A stretch of DNA of 64,000 nt. It comes from Ceratorhiza oryzae-sativae. Its lineage: Eukaryota > Basidiomycota > Agaricomycetes > Cantharellales > Ceratobasidiaceae. The stretch's first letter is position 1. Each line of letters begins with the position of its first letter. A model generated the notes under the pieces. That model had not been told where the DNA came from. It did no database searches and saw only the letters and a program-made list of their open reading frames with translations. This document shows, piece after piece, positions 1-12,409 of the stretch. The translations under genes were made by a program, and so were the position numbers. The stretch covers positions 1 through 64,000 of the forward strand of contig JARWMV010000055.1 in assembly GCA_030998015.1 (NCBI GenBank). Reading direction: 5' to 3'.

Positions 1-727
1 GCGTCTAATTAGCTCTAAACAGCGCATTGAGCTGGTCGAGGGCCCCGAAATGAAACCTGCAATCGTTAGCGCTCTTGAGAGCTCATAAGAGCTCGACCGG
101 CATGGGGTAAAATCGGACTCCGATGTCAGTTAGTTGGCAATTGAGTGATATCGGCTTACCCTAGCAGATATCGCCAACAGTGGTCATAAATGGAACATCT
201 TATAGATACAGTTCATACATGCGTGATATCGCAGCCTCGCCTATCGGCAGATTAATCATGGCTGTGCATGCCTTCACATGCCACACCTACTGCACTTGTT
301 CGCTAGAGTAGGGCCGACTTGATCTGTTGGCCTGAACATAGCCATTCCGCCCATGCGAAGTCACCCACGAACGTGGTAGCAATGTCTACAACTTAGTCGC
401 CCAGCATGTACACGGGGGTAGTTTTGCTTTGCGCATCTACTGGCACTAAAACCATTCAAAACGCCCCGCTAGTTCCAGATATTGATGAATATTGCAAATA
501 CCTTTATTCACTGCCACAAAATCACTAGCCAATAGGAGACTTCGACACACGCATATGGACATCACTCAATTTCCAACTAACTGACATCGGAGCCCGATTC
601 TACCCCGTGCCGGTCGAGCTCTTATGAGCTCTCAAGAGCGCTAACGATTGCAGGTTTCATTTCGGGGTCCTCGACCAGCTCAACGCGCTGTTGAGAGCTA
701 ATTAGACACGGCTCGCTTTCCTGATGC
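1..727 (-). mobile_element. 745-bp inverted-repeat element, copy 1 (cut by window edge)
   Basis: The two ends of this block are inverted copies of each other over roughly 175 bp (outer motif GCATC..GGAAA, then GTCTAATTAGCTCT), giving a foldback or MITE-like structure with a short unique middle. The reverse complement matches 17,557-18,301 at every stretch I compared. The 18 missing outer bases at the window edge make it the same 745 bp long. No coding frame is visible, so it is probably a non-autonomous DNA transposon. The target duplication could not be defined. Confidence 0.75.
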
Positions 728-1411
728 AATTCCTAAAACGGTGATATTAACGGCGGAGGGTCAGCTCTTGTCTTCGACAGCAACAGTGGCCCACCAGTAT
801 CCCAGCAATACTCCATTACACTTTGATAGTAGTAGACATATTGAAAATTAGCCTATATTGGTTAGTTAATGCTCATTTGCGTTAGCGCGAAGGTACAAAT
901 CCCACTTGGGGTGACCAGCTGCCCAGGTACTCACTTGACCAGACATCAAGGAGTCTAAGCTTCAAAAGGAGGTCAATACAAGCGAGACAAGCTCTACGGA
1001 AGATACGAACATACCTTCGATGGAGCAAGAACAGTCCAGCATGGTGGGTAAAGCAGCACAGCGTACCACTCCACCACTTACATATTGTGTATCACCAAAG
1101 AACCGAGAGTCGATAGGTTCAAGCTCAAAAAAGATCAAAAAGGGCTATAACGTCAGAAGGATTTGGATGATTTTTATGTCAAACTTACCGAAACACTGTC
1201 TATTGCAGACTACTCATCAGCTGACATCGAAATTTGTGCAAAACACATCAAATCGCCCTAGAGTGTTCCAAACTATATTGAAGCGAGTCAGGGGATCAAT
1301 TAGTTCGTCTGTAAGTATATATCGCTGCTCACAGGCGTTGGGATCCTGATATATGTGACGGGATCATCCTAGGGGGTTAGATTCGGTAGCTGTGATCGTT
1401 TGGCGCCAAAG
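728..1411. other. Spacer and possible first exon of the DUF6589 gene
   Basis: An ATG-initiated frame at 1,020 runs to a good donor (GTAAGT) near 1,312, and an acceptor AG lies at 1,410-1,411. The phases do not match for a simple join (292 nt against a phase-0 exon), so the true 5' exon structure of the downstream gene is unresolved. A second frame across 1,165-1,260 also looks protein-like. No other feature is visible here. Confidence 0.25.
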
Positions 1412-4400
1412 GCTGAAGACGCAAATCAAAAAGACATCATGCTCGGTCTATTCAAGAAACTAATCAAGAGGCTTACCAATCATGATCTCTCCTTTGTCGA
1501 CCTCCTTCTCTTCGTGTTTAAGCCTGAGCGTGGTATGGAGACTGTTGATCTACGGCGAGAACAGTTTTGGCGCCACGAGGAAAAAATTACTACGCTGTTC
1601 GAGTATTGGACTCACTCACATCAGAATGGGGCTGGCCGAAAGGTGTTTGTTGATTGGATAGTTGGATACGTTGGGGGAAAGCTACACACTGAGGCGAGAA
1701 AAGCCACAACCAGTGGAGAATTTCGTGCGTCCAAACAAAAGATCGGACCTGAATATCTACACAACGAATTCAAGATAAGTCACATAGCTGGTCTAATTGA
1801 GACCTACTGCTCTACAATGATCAACTTGATGGTGGACTTTACCACGTCTTCGAACGAGCGGAGGAAGTTGAGTGAGGTGTCACGCGCAACACAAATAGTA
1901 AGCAACACACACCCGATCAAATCTTGTGATTACACGCTCATGATTTGCTACCAATCCAATCAATTAGGCTGTTATGTGTGCGATTGCAGTGTTGCTTCGT
2001 CAGTACAGTGCAAGAAATAACCTACTACAGACATGTCTTGGGCTATATATGTATGCAATTGGCCTTCAACGCCAGGGGTACGACATCCTATCACACCTCG
2101 GCACTTTAACTTCGTATACGAACCTTGTTCGTGGGCAACACAATCAGCCACTCTCAACAGTCGCTGTAGTTACAGACATGGTTCAAGACATACCAGGCTC
2201 GGATCACACCTCCATGACAGTAAAACCTAATGAATCAAGCACCTCAGCAGGACCGCTCAAGACACTGGCAACTGAATGTCGCAAGTTAACAAAACGAGTT
2301 TACAAATCGGGAAAGCTTTACAGAGTGATTTTTGATAATATAAATCTCATTTTCAAAATTGCTCAACAAGCACTCGGACGAATTGGTAGGTGGTTCTACT
2401 GTAGTTCGCGCTTCAGTACTGGCCGGCAGCCATTCCGTGTTTTCCTCAAGAGCTTACATCAAATCTCAATAGATTCACAAGAAAACGGTACTTGCGCAAC
2501 AATCTTTGAGCTGTGGAATGCAACAGCAGAAGCTCTCGACTACGCTAATGCTAAGAATTCATTCGCTCAAGCAGGTCCACTGCAACTCGAACATATTGTA
2601 CACGACGAGGCTGAGAAGCGAGCACATAACCAGCTCATGACTCACGCTATTGCTCGCATACTGATTAAATATGGTGGCGAAAAGTTCAAGAAATACTTAC
2701 CAGCTCTTGACACCTCTCAACCGCCTTTATTCCCGGTCATTGAGGTGCATAAATCAAGTTTTTATCCTTTACCAGCAATGAATATCGACGAATCGTCGAT
2801 TAGCGGCGTAATCGCAGTTATGGAGGCGATACTTAAAGAACTGGAAGTTGATACCGATAGCCCAGAGTTCTTGAAGTCACTGACTTTAACATCCGGTGAC
2901 TGGAAATCGTTATATAACCTATGCGCTGCTCAAGATAGCCGAATGGGTCAGGAGGAGCCCAAATTCTCTCTAGGAAGCTTTGAGTCGGTTCTAGGCCTAT
3001 TTCACACAAAAATGGCGGCAGTGTGTAGCGTTCTGACTACGCATTTGGGTAGTACCACCGCAGGACAAGACAACCCCGCATCGCTTCGCTTCCACAATAG
3101 TATTATGGAAAGAAAACCTATTGCCGAATCTTCTCTACCCGAGTTCGCAGTGGCGAAAGATCTCATAATGGACTCTCTTGCAGCTCGGGTTATATACCTA
3201 CTCCTGCGCGTCTCTGGTTGCAAGACACTGGATGACTATTCTGTTCGCCTTGAGTCATGTGATATAGGAGCCTCCCCTTCGCCAAAAGAGGCCTGGCCGT
3301 CCTGGCTGCAACTTATTTCTGATGCCGAAAATGTCTACAATAAGTACATAATGAGCTCCTTAGTATTTGACCTGCAATCAAGTCGCTTTGGCGCAGATCC
3401 TGGCGTTAAGGCAGGAGATATGGTTTATGAGAGCGCCGTACTGTTTTTGAAACAAGGACTTTACCTTGAAGAGCTCTTCGATGCGGTGAAATGCGGCCAC
3501 TCAGGTCGTATAATGAGCATTCTAAAGCTCTATGCGCTGTCGTTCCGAGGCTCGGGACGACCGCAGTATGCTCGCGCAATCTTGAAACTTATTCACTACT
3601 GCGAAGTGGTTTGGCCACCAGCACTTCGGTAAGGGGCTCTCCAACACGGTTGTATTTAACATATTAACATACATGCTTGAAAGCGATGTGGTTCTACAGA
3701 ATTGGCTTGCAAACCCCACTGGCCGCCCGAAGTCCTTTGTCGAGCTTGACCTTGTTCAAGAACATTTTAACTACTGGATCAAAGTCAGTGGACGTGTGAA
3801 CGTATCAATGATAAATGCTTACTCCTAAAAGCGGGTTTACAGCGCCCATGGTAGCAACGAGACGTGGGAATGGCTTGCAATGATTACTCCTTGCATCGGC
3901 GCGTTGCGAACACTTACCAAGGACATGAACGAGATGCTCGGCAACTACAGAAGCACCCGTCATTCGTCCCCCGACAAATTGCGTGATATACTGAAAGTTA
4001 TAGAGAGTTTAGAAAAGTATCAAGTGTACGATGTGGACATAGGGCGCACCTTCAATGATAAAGACGAACCGGTAATCGATATAGAAACCGCCGGCATGGA
4101 GAAACTGCTCTGGGGCAGCGAACCCGGGTTGGACGAGTACAACAGAGAGTTTATGATGCGAAAAAAGGCGTATCTTGGCCCAAACATTACCCAAACCGTT
4201 CGACATGACACTCTACCACGCTACCCCGGCGCTCAAGTGGCTGCTACAGTTCCGAGCCCAGTAAGTGTATTTACACCTGCGATTATACCCATAGCACTCA
4301 CTCATGGGCTACGTGTAGGAAGCAGACATCGATTTCCGAGTGGCGGATGAGCTGGTAGAACACGTCAATGAAGAAACACAGGAAGCAAATGACGAAAGCG

Positions 4401-4468
4401 ACACCGAAAGCGAAGCAGAAGATTTCAGGTCGTATTACCACTCGAGACAGAGGCGGATGTTAGCTTAG
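1412..4468 (+). CDS. DUF6589 domain protein (5' end unresolved)
   Basis: A long protein recognised as the basidiomycete DUF6589 family, whose biochemical role is unknown. I place exons at 1,412-1,897, 1,968-3,628, 3,684-3,783, 3,832-4,260 and 4,319-4,468. All phases agree, giving about 941 codons. Family hallmarks are a segment like LGLYMYAIG near the start of exon 2, FESVLGLFHTKMAA, a following TTHLG, FHNSIMERKPI, NWLANPTGRP followed by VELDLVQEHFNYWIK, and AHGSNETWEWL near the C terminus. The C-terminal tail is acidic. Introns are 48-70 bp with consensus GT-AG ends. No disabling change was found. Family members often sit in repeat-rich regions, as here. The N terminus is uncertain because the upstream exon phase does not fit. 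Confidence 0.75.
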
Positions 4469-5580
4469 ACGTCGACGTGGTTGATATGTGGGATCTTGAG
4501 GGAGGTTTTGAAGACGACGATCAGTTTGATGGTGAAGAGTAAATAGCGAAGATCCTCTAATGTGACTAGGGTGACCACGAGCAAAATCACGTGCCATATG
4601 TGACCTCATCACGAATACCCTTGAGTAACGAGTCGACTTGGTGCAAAGTTTGCCGTACAGTAACAAGTCAAGAATGGCGCACTTAGGCTGTGACAAGAAA
4701 ATAAGTTAAGATGAGACCAATTTAACATAACTTTTCTGTAGTATGTCTTCACAAACTAGCTGGTATACCGAGAGTTCGACCCCACGCGGCCCAATGCTGT
4801 ATATGTTAGGGCCATCTTTCAAATGATAAACAAGGCTTCAAAGCTTTCAGGCATCACATAGCAAATTCTACATACAACATGGCGGGGAAGTATGCCATCG
4901 AGCATAAGCGCCGGTTCCCAAATTCTTAAGTTCATCTCCAAGGCTCTCCCGAACTCTCTCGGGCGAAGTCTATAGGTGAGTTGTACCAGCCGTCGTCGAG
5001 AGTTCTCCTGTGCCCTGACTCTTTACCTCTCTTGTCGATTTCTTGATTCATCCGCTGATTGCCTCGTGGTCTTGATCAATGAGACATCACCCTGGAATGG
5101 CACAGGATAACTCTCGACGATGGATGGTCACGAGCCTAGTTTTATTGCACTATCGGTTTTTGCAGAGGCATGTCCCTCCGACTGATCTTCCTTCAAGAAC
5201 CGATCTTTTTCGACCCGATCTTCCGAGCTCTACCGTTGTTTGAGCAACGAATTTAGTTTTGGGCTGTCACATGGGTGCCTGACCCTGGCTGCTCTGCCCG
5301 TGAGTCGATGATTCTGGTCTCTTGTCGATTGTTATCTGCGCCCTCGCGAACTACGCATTCCAGATCTAGACGACACCATATGTCTGACGAAATGCATCCC
5401 GACTACGGTCCCGACAGCGCAGGGCTGGTTTGTAAGCCTGGACGAGACTTGTTCCTCGGACTTCTGGTTGCATGGCGTTGACTCTCTCACCACTCGCCTA
5501 CTGTATATGGGTTTGGGCCGAGCGTATACAACTCGATAGGAACTGCGAAGATATTCAGACTAAACCCGGGCTCTTATCTC
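4469..5580. other. Intergenic, no supported gene
   Basis: Only short frames without family resemblance are present. The stretch is CpG-containing and rich in ctcgtcgat/ctcttgtcgat-like words around 4,990-5,340. I see no repeat boundary or RNA gene. Confidence 0.5.
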
Positions 5581-5910
5581 GTGACAGATGTTAAGGTTAC
5601 GTCGAAGAAATACAGACATGTATCACCCAACGGATGTAGCGCATACGTTAAATAAAGGTTAACCCTTGTCACCCAACAAATGTTGCTTATATACCGATGA
5701 AATATCAGCATTTGCCGTCGAACGAAGATTGTATCTATACTGAAGAAACAGGGGAGTTTTTAGCCCTACAAACGCTGGACCTGTACAGAAGAAACATAAA
5801 TCCCTATCGCGCGACAAATGCCGACAGAACACAGACGTATATTCTATGACAAATCCTGATGGTGCGAGGAATAAACACGGTTATTTGTACAGAGACAAAT
5901 GTTGAGACAT
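5581..5910. repeat. Degenerate interspersed motif array (acaaatg-like)
   Basis: A loosely repeated word of the form (g/c)ACA(a/g)ATGttg recurs at irregular spacings of tens of bases (around 5,586, 5,630, 5,672, 5,815, 5,851 and 5,895). It is interleaved with gaagaaac words (around 5,740, 5,787 and 5,996). It may be an old tandem repeat or the remains of a repetitive coding sequence. There is no intact unit, so confidence is low. Confidence 0.3.
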
Positions 5911-5932
5911 TTCGACAAAAGCGTGGATGCTT

Positions 5933-6433
5933 TTACCTGCCATAAAATTGGTAATGTTTGGTGAAAGCTTTAAACTTTGACCCCTGTATTATCGAGAAGA
6001 AACACCAGTAAAGAGACAACACTTGTTCGTGCGCAACCGATTTTGAAGTCGAAACAAGCAGAGTATCTGAAAGAAACCCTGAGTGCTTCAGCCGGGGTTC
6101 AACGAGAAAGGATGAAAACCAAAATTTAACTTGTTCGTTGAGGAAGGGATGAAGATACTCTGCGAAAAGCATCGAGATTCCGCCTCGAGAAGCTTTGCCC
6201 ATACTCGGAAATATGACGCTTATGTCGTACTTGTAGGCTGCCAGAATCGTAACAAGAGTTACAGTTTCCCCGAGGAAAGCTGGTGTAGCATCAACGTTGT
6301 ATCCTGAAGGAACAATAGTATTTCCAAAGGTACTAATACAAAGGAAATGGCGAAAGCATGCTAGCTTTTGCTTCGTCTTGTCGCGTGCCGATATCTGAGT
6401 CAAGTGCTGGAAATTTAGACCATGCTTGCGCAA
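5933..6433 (-). CDS. Hypothetical frame, 166 codons
   Basis: An uninterrupted minus-strand frame with a moderately hydrophobic stretch (around residues 50-75, including TLVTILAAYKYDIS) and no recognised domain. It is AT-richer than the flanking genes. It could be an exon, a relic or chance; I do not recognise it. A second minus-strand frame at 6,636-7,118 lies just upstream, and the two might belong to one spliced gene, but I could not find a convincing junction. Confidence 0.2.
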   Translation of the reverse strand: MRKHGLNFQHLTQISARDKTKQKLACFRHFLCISTFGNTIVPSGYNVDATPAFLGETVTLVTILAAYKYDISVIFPSMGKASRGGISMLFAEYLHPFLNEQVKFWFSSFLVEPRLKHSGFLSDTLLVSTSKSVAHEQVLSLYWCFFSIIQGSKFKAFTKHYQFYGR

Positions 6434-6635
6434 TCAGAAACAATGACTAAGCGCTGAGACTTCTGTCGAACATCCATGGACCGAAACCCTCATTCCCCTA
6501 CAGTGCTAATAAGACAAGTCGGTGGATGAAGAGCGTCTTGAGCCCCCGACAAGCTGGTAGCTGGAAAATGTGGTTTGCTGCTGCTGGGGTGACATAGAGA
6601 TAGAGACCTTTATAACCGCTGAGGAAATAAACATA

Positions 6636-7118
6636 TTAAAAACTCACTCGAATCAACTTAAGACGCGGTTGGTGGCCTAGGTTCAAGTACGACCCAGGTC
6701 CCGGTATTGAACATTTCCAACCCCAGTCTGTATGAGTACTTAGCAGGGTGTCTGCGTCGGGTAACGCTTTGCTGGTGTAAGCCATTGTTGATAAGTTAAA
6801 ATGAAGTTTCGTACCGAGCATGCACCCGCTATAGTTGCGTATTTCTTGAAAACATGGTGCAAGGGTGTTCCAAAGAATGAAGGCATCTACAACATATGTT
6901 CCATCGCTTTGTCGCTGTGCATCGATGCGGAGAGGAAGTCGAATAATAATTTCATCGATACGAATGGAAACAATGAGTTCAAGGCGGCGCTTCAGGCGAA
7001 AAAACGATTTGATCTTGGGGATGTGCATAGTGGCCAACGGGAGGCGGATGGATTCTGAAGTTGAACGCGACTCGTCAGCCGCGGATTCCACGTGATATGG
7101 GCTGCACAACAGACACAA
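6636..7118 (-). CDS. Hypothetical frame, 160 codons
   Basis: A minus-strand frame with a basic N-terminal third and the fragment RIDEIIIRLPLRIDAQ, not recognised as any family. Overlapping plus-strand frames of 76-85 codons (6,801-7,095) show the coding direction is not secure. Reported only as a possible gene between the DUF6589 gene and the LINE relic. Confidence 0.2.
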   Translation of the reverse strand: MCLLCSPYHVESAADESRSTSESIRLPLATMHIPKIKSFFRLKRRLELIVSIRIDEIIIRLPLRIDAQRQSDGTYVVDAFILWNTLAPCFQEIRNYSGCMLGTKLHFNLSTMAYTSKALPDADTLLSTHTDWGWKCSIPGPGSYLNLGHQPRLKLIRVSF

Positions 7119-7589
7119 ACTTGACGGAATCGGAAATAAAGTGCAACATACACAGCCTGACGATCGGGGTTATATAGACTCCTGCCCAGTTTATCCTCGT
7201 ATGTCATGTGCTATTTGAGGGTTTATGGGGTGAGGTTCGCACTCGGACGACCAGCACCAATCTAATGTTTATTTGTGTTTTCCGCCTTTGCCACTCAACG
7301 CAACATGATGATGATGAAATCCATTATTTATATACCGCCAACAGTCTCAACAGAGCCAAGGTGCGGTTCGGGCCTAATTGCGAGAGAAAATACCGGGCAA
7401 CACCCTGCACCGGGGTACAGGGAGAGAGCGTGTGTAACACGAAGAGAAAGACGAGCCCGAGCAAGGCGCCGAAGGCAGGTCACGTGGGGGCCGGGTAGCA
7501 TTATGGCGGGGTACAGAAAGCGCGGCGTCCGAGACGGCAAGAAAGGGAAATGATGAGAGGACTGTGTACAGTGCTTGAGCAGCGATAGG

Positions 7590-8224
7590 TCAACCGAATG
7601 GGTTTTCTTTCTTTGTACAAGTGTTCGTGCGTTCGAGGAAAGAGATGGGTCTTTCGGTCCCCTCTGGCGTGCCAAGGATATCGGGCAGGGAGAGCATTTC
7701 TCCTCGTTCTGTAATGACAAGGTGATGAAATTCAGCGTGATCAGGGCATTCTAGAAGAATGTGTATATTTAGTTTATATAGTACACAACGGTAAAAACCG
7801 GAAGGTACATCGGAGTGTATGCGAGAGAAACATATAACATCGGGCAACTAACAATAGGTAGGGAAAACATCGATATAACGTTGATGTATGCCCGGGATCG
7901 TTCAACAGAAGATGCACGCTTGGCTAGTTTGTCTGAGAGGTCATGATCTCGGATGTCTTCGTGTGAAGGGCAATACTGGATCGATATGTTGTGTTTGGGG
8001 TGTTTGTCGATGAATTCGAAGACTTGGTTTTGTATTGACATTCAAGTCTTTTGGCCTGCTCTTGCATGGCCTTCTAGGATGACTTCGATAGCTGAGGTGT
8101 CGTCGGAAAATTTGTGAATGCTTCTGAGCAGGATCGGTTCCAATCTGGAGGTAATTTCAATGGCTATCCTAGTCGCAATTTCAGTGACTTCAAGTTCGAG
8201 GTCCCAAGGTTTCGCTTGGTTCAT
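7590..8224 (-). pseudogene. LINE-type RNase H / reverse transcriptase C-terminal relic
   Basis: Minus-strand pieces resemble the C-terminal RNase H of fungal non-LTR retrotransposons. 8,224-8,042 gives an IHKFSDDTSAIEVI segment (the usual 'TDSQAAI' position), 8,041-7,769 gives IQYCPSHEDIRDHDLSDKLAKRA (equivalent to the WxPGHxxIxGNExADxxAK motif), and 7,847-7,590 gives a CPDHAEFHHL tail followed by LSLPDILGTPEGTERPISFL. A stop and frame changes separate the pieces, so it is a dead fragment. Further upstream on the minus strand (to about 8,780) frames continue but carry no motif I recognise. A host gene with a single RNase H domain is a less likely alternative. Confidence 0.55.
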
Positions 8225-9997
8225 GACCCTCGGTGAGTGTGATCATATCTACCGCTATAATCATACCGGTGTGGGCCTCGATCAATACGATGCGCGCCTT
8301 AACTTTCAGCCGCCGTTTTCTGGGGACGGGCGTTTCTTCACAGCGTATCCCACGTCTCCTAAATGACCGGTATAGAGCATCGGTTAGTGGAGCAAACACA
8401 CCTGCGGATCACCGCAAATGCACCTGGGGTCACCAACGAGAAGGTTATTCGGGCTATGACGGGAGTAACGGACTGCACATACCTTGCACAACTCCCAGTC
8501 CAGTCGGACCGGACCTTCCAGGCTTACGAAGCGGGACACGAGTCCTTTATGATCTATCGACAAGCGTGGAAGCAAGCGTGGATCGACAATGGGACATAAA
8601 GGGGGAAGGGAGTCATTTGGCATTTCAATATACCGAATATGCACGTTATTCGGCACCATACTCACCATGTTCGACGCAAAGGTAGTACCATTAACTTCAC
8701 GACCAAGACAATGGAGCGTCTTCAAATCGGCGTGAAGGATGCATATCGAGCTTCGAATCACCGAGAATGGAAGCATCAAACTGTGCGGTGGCTAAACAGA
8801 CGCGACATAATACGGGACTTCGAAGATTAGATGTTGTGGTGCCGAGCAGAGGAGGCAAGCTGTAACTCGGGTCAAGGTGAGAACGAAAACATTGGTGTTG
8901 TGGTAGATTTTTAACTTGTACCTGCGACCACGAGGAGTCGCAGCCGAGCCAACTAGATGTCTAGGCAATGAGGCGCAAGACGGCAGCAACGATTCAAGCG
9001 CTTACGTACGAGGCGTTGATGGAGAGTGCGACAGAGAAAGCGAAAACGAGGAGGATATTGGGGTAGTGGGCGAAGATGGAGATGAATAGGATGATCAAGA
9101 ACCTTATGGGGAACGGCTAGTGGACGAACATGATTGGGAAGGAGAGGAGTAGGGGAACTCCGAGGATGATAAGGTAGGTCCGTTGCCTCACAGAGTCTGC
9201 GAGAGGCAATAGGGTCATCACACGTAGCATGAGACAATGACAACTGACCATATTGTATATCCGGCAGGTGCGCAGATGGCTGATGCGGCAAGCCAGTGGT
9301 CGAGAGCAGGTGCGTAAGCACCGAGTTTCCGTTGGCTGGGTTCCGATCGTATTCACCCGACAGGTTCACGCGGTTATTCACATAGGAAACCGAATATTTG
9401 AGTAGGCACTAGGGGGAGCGCCCGACTACGCGGAAGTCTCCAGACCAGTCAAGCGCGGCGCGTATAAGCAAAGACAACCAAGGCCACAAATTCCCAGGCT
9501 CGAATGGGTGACCTGGGCAGTTCGAGACACACCGTTCCGGGATGCTACCTGAGCCTCTGGAACAGTCCCAGAACATTCTGGGAAAAATATCCTCGGAGAC
9601 CAAGGAGGTGCCGGGGGATATTTTGCCCCGGTAAGGCTCGGTCAGCCAGCCGGACCGAGGATGGCATGGCCTGGGATTGTCTCGCACTCGGAGGAGCTGG
9701 ACCGGTTGTGCTGGATCCGCGGCGATGTTCGGCGAGACAGCTGGATGGCGGGAATATGACAACGTCGGCCATTATTTGTTCTCGAATATTCGATTTTTGA
9801 CCAGTTATGGATTATATTTGTAGCTGGTAATATGCCAATGCAAATACACGGTTCCTATAGAGCACGAGCCACGGAAACAACAGACAATAGATGGGCGCAT
9901 ATCAGAAGCCTCCCCAAATTTGTGGCCGGTACCATACGCTTCCTAGATTGTTGCCTCGATCCTCTCTTTCACCAGCGCTACAACTACCTTGCCGCTC
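8225..9997. other. Intergenic, GC-rich hairpin-prone DNA
   Basis: No supported gene. 9,410-9,760 is GC-rich with short imperfect palindromes such as CCCAGAACATTCTGGG (near 9,570) and GCCGGGG-gatattttG-CCCCGG (near 9,615). Both strands stay open here because of base composition, so I do not call these frames genes. Confidence 0.4.
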
Positions 9998-11332
9998 ATG
10001 TCCGCCACACCCGAACTCCCAGCTCAACCCGTGTTACCCGTGTTACCCGTGTTACCCGTGTTACCCGCTAACCCGCTTGCCCATCCTCATGACTTCGATT
10101 ACGAACATTTTGCGTCGTTGATGACCGAAAGACTTTCGACAGACCTAGCAGGACCTATCGCTGATATGGTGATCGCTGGGGTCGCTGGCCATCTTTTGTC
10201 CAAATCAGGAGCCGGCCCTGTGCAACAGAATAGGGAGCAACGGAGGAGGGAGCGATGTCGTCTTGTACAGGTAAGCAGTGTATCCCTTAGTAAGGTTTTG
10301 TGCATATACTCACGGTAACTGTTAAAGGGCGCCATCACACGCCTGTTAAAGAGAGGGCTTCACGTTTCAAAGCTTGAGCAAATCGGCTCTGACCAACAGC
10401 CCGACGCGCTTGATCTCGACGGCGATGATGAAGGGCCCTGGTCTATTGATTGGACTATCGGCCCCAATCACCACTCGAATCGCAACATAGGAGACCACTT
10501 GGTAGAAGAAGTGATGTGGGACAAAGACGTAAGTCATTCCACATAGCCAATAACAATATTAGCTTACCCAGTGTACAGATGATTCGCCTCCACCGGAAGC
10601 AGAAGATTAAAGACGATCAGTTTACTCACAATTTTGTTCGAAGCCTATTGTCGCGTGCATGGGATAGTGTGTGCTAGTTCGTCAAGATTGACCACGCTGA
10701 GTCAGGGAGACGTGCTCAACGTCTGAAAGAGTCGAAGGAGCGCGGCAAGCGCAAGGAACGACAAGAGGAGGTAAGCAAGACATATTAGATGAGAGACTAG
10801 GATGTAATGATGTTAATTATTACTTCAGCTTGCACTGCAATGTGATGAGATTGCACAGAAGCTTGGAACTTGGCATGGGAAACCAATCCCTGCCGAGTTC
10901 TTCAATCCTGAATACCATTCAGATAGTGAGAACAATCCTGCTCCGGACTTGCGCAGCATAAATCCTCCAGTCTCTCTAGCTCGCTACACAGAACTACGAG
11001 GAGCGGACTATGAGATTTTAACACCGGGTTGGCGTAGCGAGGAGGTAAGTAGTAGAATGTATGCAGTATGTAGTAGCACTTATCTTGTGCTAGATAACCG
11101 ATCTGTTCCACCGGCTCACGAAGGAGTATCGAAAGTCGAAGGGCAACCGACCACAAGGGAGCCGATATTATCATTCAAGTACTCGGCACTTTAATATGGA
11201 TGACATACCTGATGGCATGTTGAATATCCTCCTTCAGGCTACAATCTCGGTCGGGGCAGTCAAGGTGAATTTTGTGGGTTTTAATAGCTGAAATAATTTC
11301 AGGGCGCTAAAGGAGCCGCTGAAGCTGTGTGA
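9998..11332 (+). pseudogene. Six-exon gene of unknown function with one in-frame TAG
   Basis: Exons at 9,998-10,270, 10,328-10,528, 10,579-10,770, 10,829-11,044, 11,094-11,264 and 11,303-11,332. All are phase 0 with consensus splice sites (GTAAGC, GTAAGT, GTGAAT donors), about 360 codons. The protein starts MSATPELPAQP, then a VLP repeat coded by four copies of a 9-bp unit (about 10,028-10,063). Next come an acidic stretch (DLDGDDEGPWSIDW), a very basic stretch in exon 3 (ERGKRKERQEE) and FHRLTKEYRKSKG in exon 5. A TAG at 10,675-10,677 lies inside exon 3 while the frame stays open on both sides. It is therefore either a young pseudogene, a sequencing error, or exon 3 is spliced differently. 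The architecture suggests a nuclear protein, but I do not recognise the family. Confidence 0.55.
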
Positions 11333-11482
11333 TTAGTGAGTGATGTGTGTCCACCAACGTCAGGGTGTATTGTGCTGGAGTTGTTGGAATACAATCGTAG
11401 TTCGTGTGTATATGCGGAATATTTGTATCTGTTTGCGCTTTTCCCCTTTTATATGCTCCACAGAAAATTTTCTTTCTCCTTA

Positions 11483-11619
11483 GTTCTCTACTCTCGTAGT
11501 TGAGCTAAGGTATAGTTTTTGTTTCATTTCTCTTACTCCTGTCGCTTACTCGTGCCTGTAGTACAATTATTACTAGGTACAGTCAATACATAGTTCTCTA
11601 CTCTCGTAGTTGAGCTAAG
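11483..11619. repeat. Duplicated 3'-flank motif
   Basis: A 29-base word beginning TTAGTTCTCTACTCTCGTAG and ending TTGAGCTAAG occurs around 11,483 and 11,591, and with small changes around 12,342. A companion word GTACAATTATTACTAG is also doubled (11,561 and 11,620). The third copy is followed by the same GAAACCTCCCTGC sequence seen at 11,645. The blocks around 11,450-11,660 and 12,300-12,465 are therefore diverged duplicates, probably of a gene's 3' flank. Confidence 0.55.
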
Positions 11620-11659
11620 TACAATTATTACTAGCTTGCCCGGAAACCTCCCTGCGTAA

Positions 11660-12340
11660 GAGGAGTACCAACTCGTTGACGATGTGGCCTCATGAGTGAC
11701 AAGTTGCATTCCTGGCAATATGATTGCGCATCTCGAGGGAGCGTTGACGCGAGTATGATGTGGCTACATTCGACGTTTGGGCAGACCACATGTTTGTCGC
11801 CAAACGACTTGATTTAAGCTCGCTTGAGCAGCGCCAATAGCGTCTTTGACAATCCTGGCAGAGCAGCTACCTAGAATTTCAGTGTAATATTGTCAAATCT
11901 ATAATATACTTACATTCGTGCACGTCTTTCAGTCTCGGTTCGACAACACCTGTCTCGCCTAAGCTCCAATCTATCGATTTCAGCATGTGCTCAACACCAG
12001 CTCGGGTCAAGCCAAATCAGCCGTGTAAGTCTAGCGCTAACAACTCGTAGAAACGGATGTGGGGAGGCATTGAGGGCGATGAATGGCCTGGCTGCTCTGG
12101 CTGCGGCATGTCCAAAGGTTTGTGTGGTAGGTCGAAGGGCGCCTCAAAGCTGACACGAAGTGGCTCTGTGAAAAAATTCAGTGGGTTGTCACACACCTGA
12201 TGCGCGTACTTACCCTCGCTGGCTGGCGTTGAATGTTGAATTTACAATCATATGCGTGCATGTATGCGCATATTTGTGTTTGTTACCTGTCCCCCTCTCT
12301 GATATCATGCGCGAGTTCGCGGGAACCCCCTCTCCCTTCC
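11660..12340. other. Intergenic, no supported gene
   Basis: Short frames only. It lies between two diverged copies of the 3'-flank repeat and may be the remnant of a duplicated gene tail. Confidence 0.35.
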
Positions 12341-12409
12341 TTAGTTCTCTACCTTCGTAGTTGAGCTAAGGTATCGTATTTTTTCTTTCTTTCTCATGTA
12401 TTTTATTCT

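Noticed and set aside
3600..3700. Frameshift in the DUF6589 gene
   Set aside because: A 55-bp GT-AG intron (3,629-3,683) restores the frame and the expected family motif, so no lesion is needed.
9409..9800. Overlapping 75-117 codon frames on both strands
   Set aside because: GC-rich, hairpin-prone DNA keeps several frames open; no domain or splice-consistent structure.
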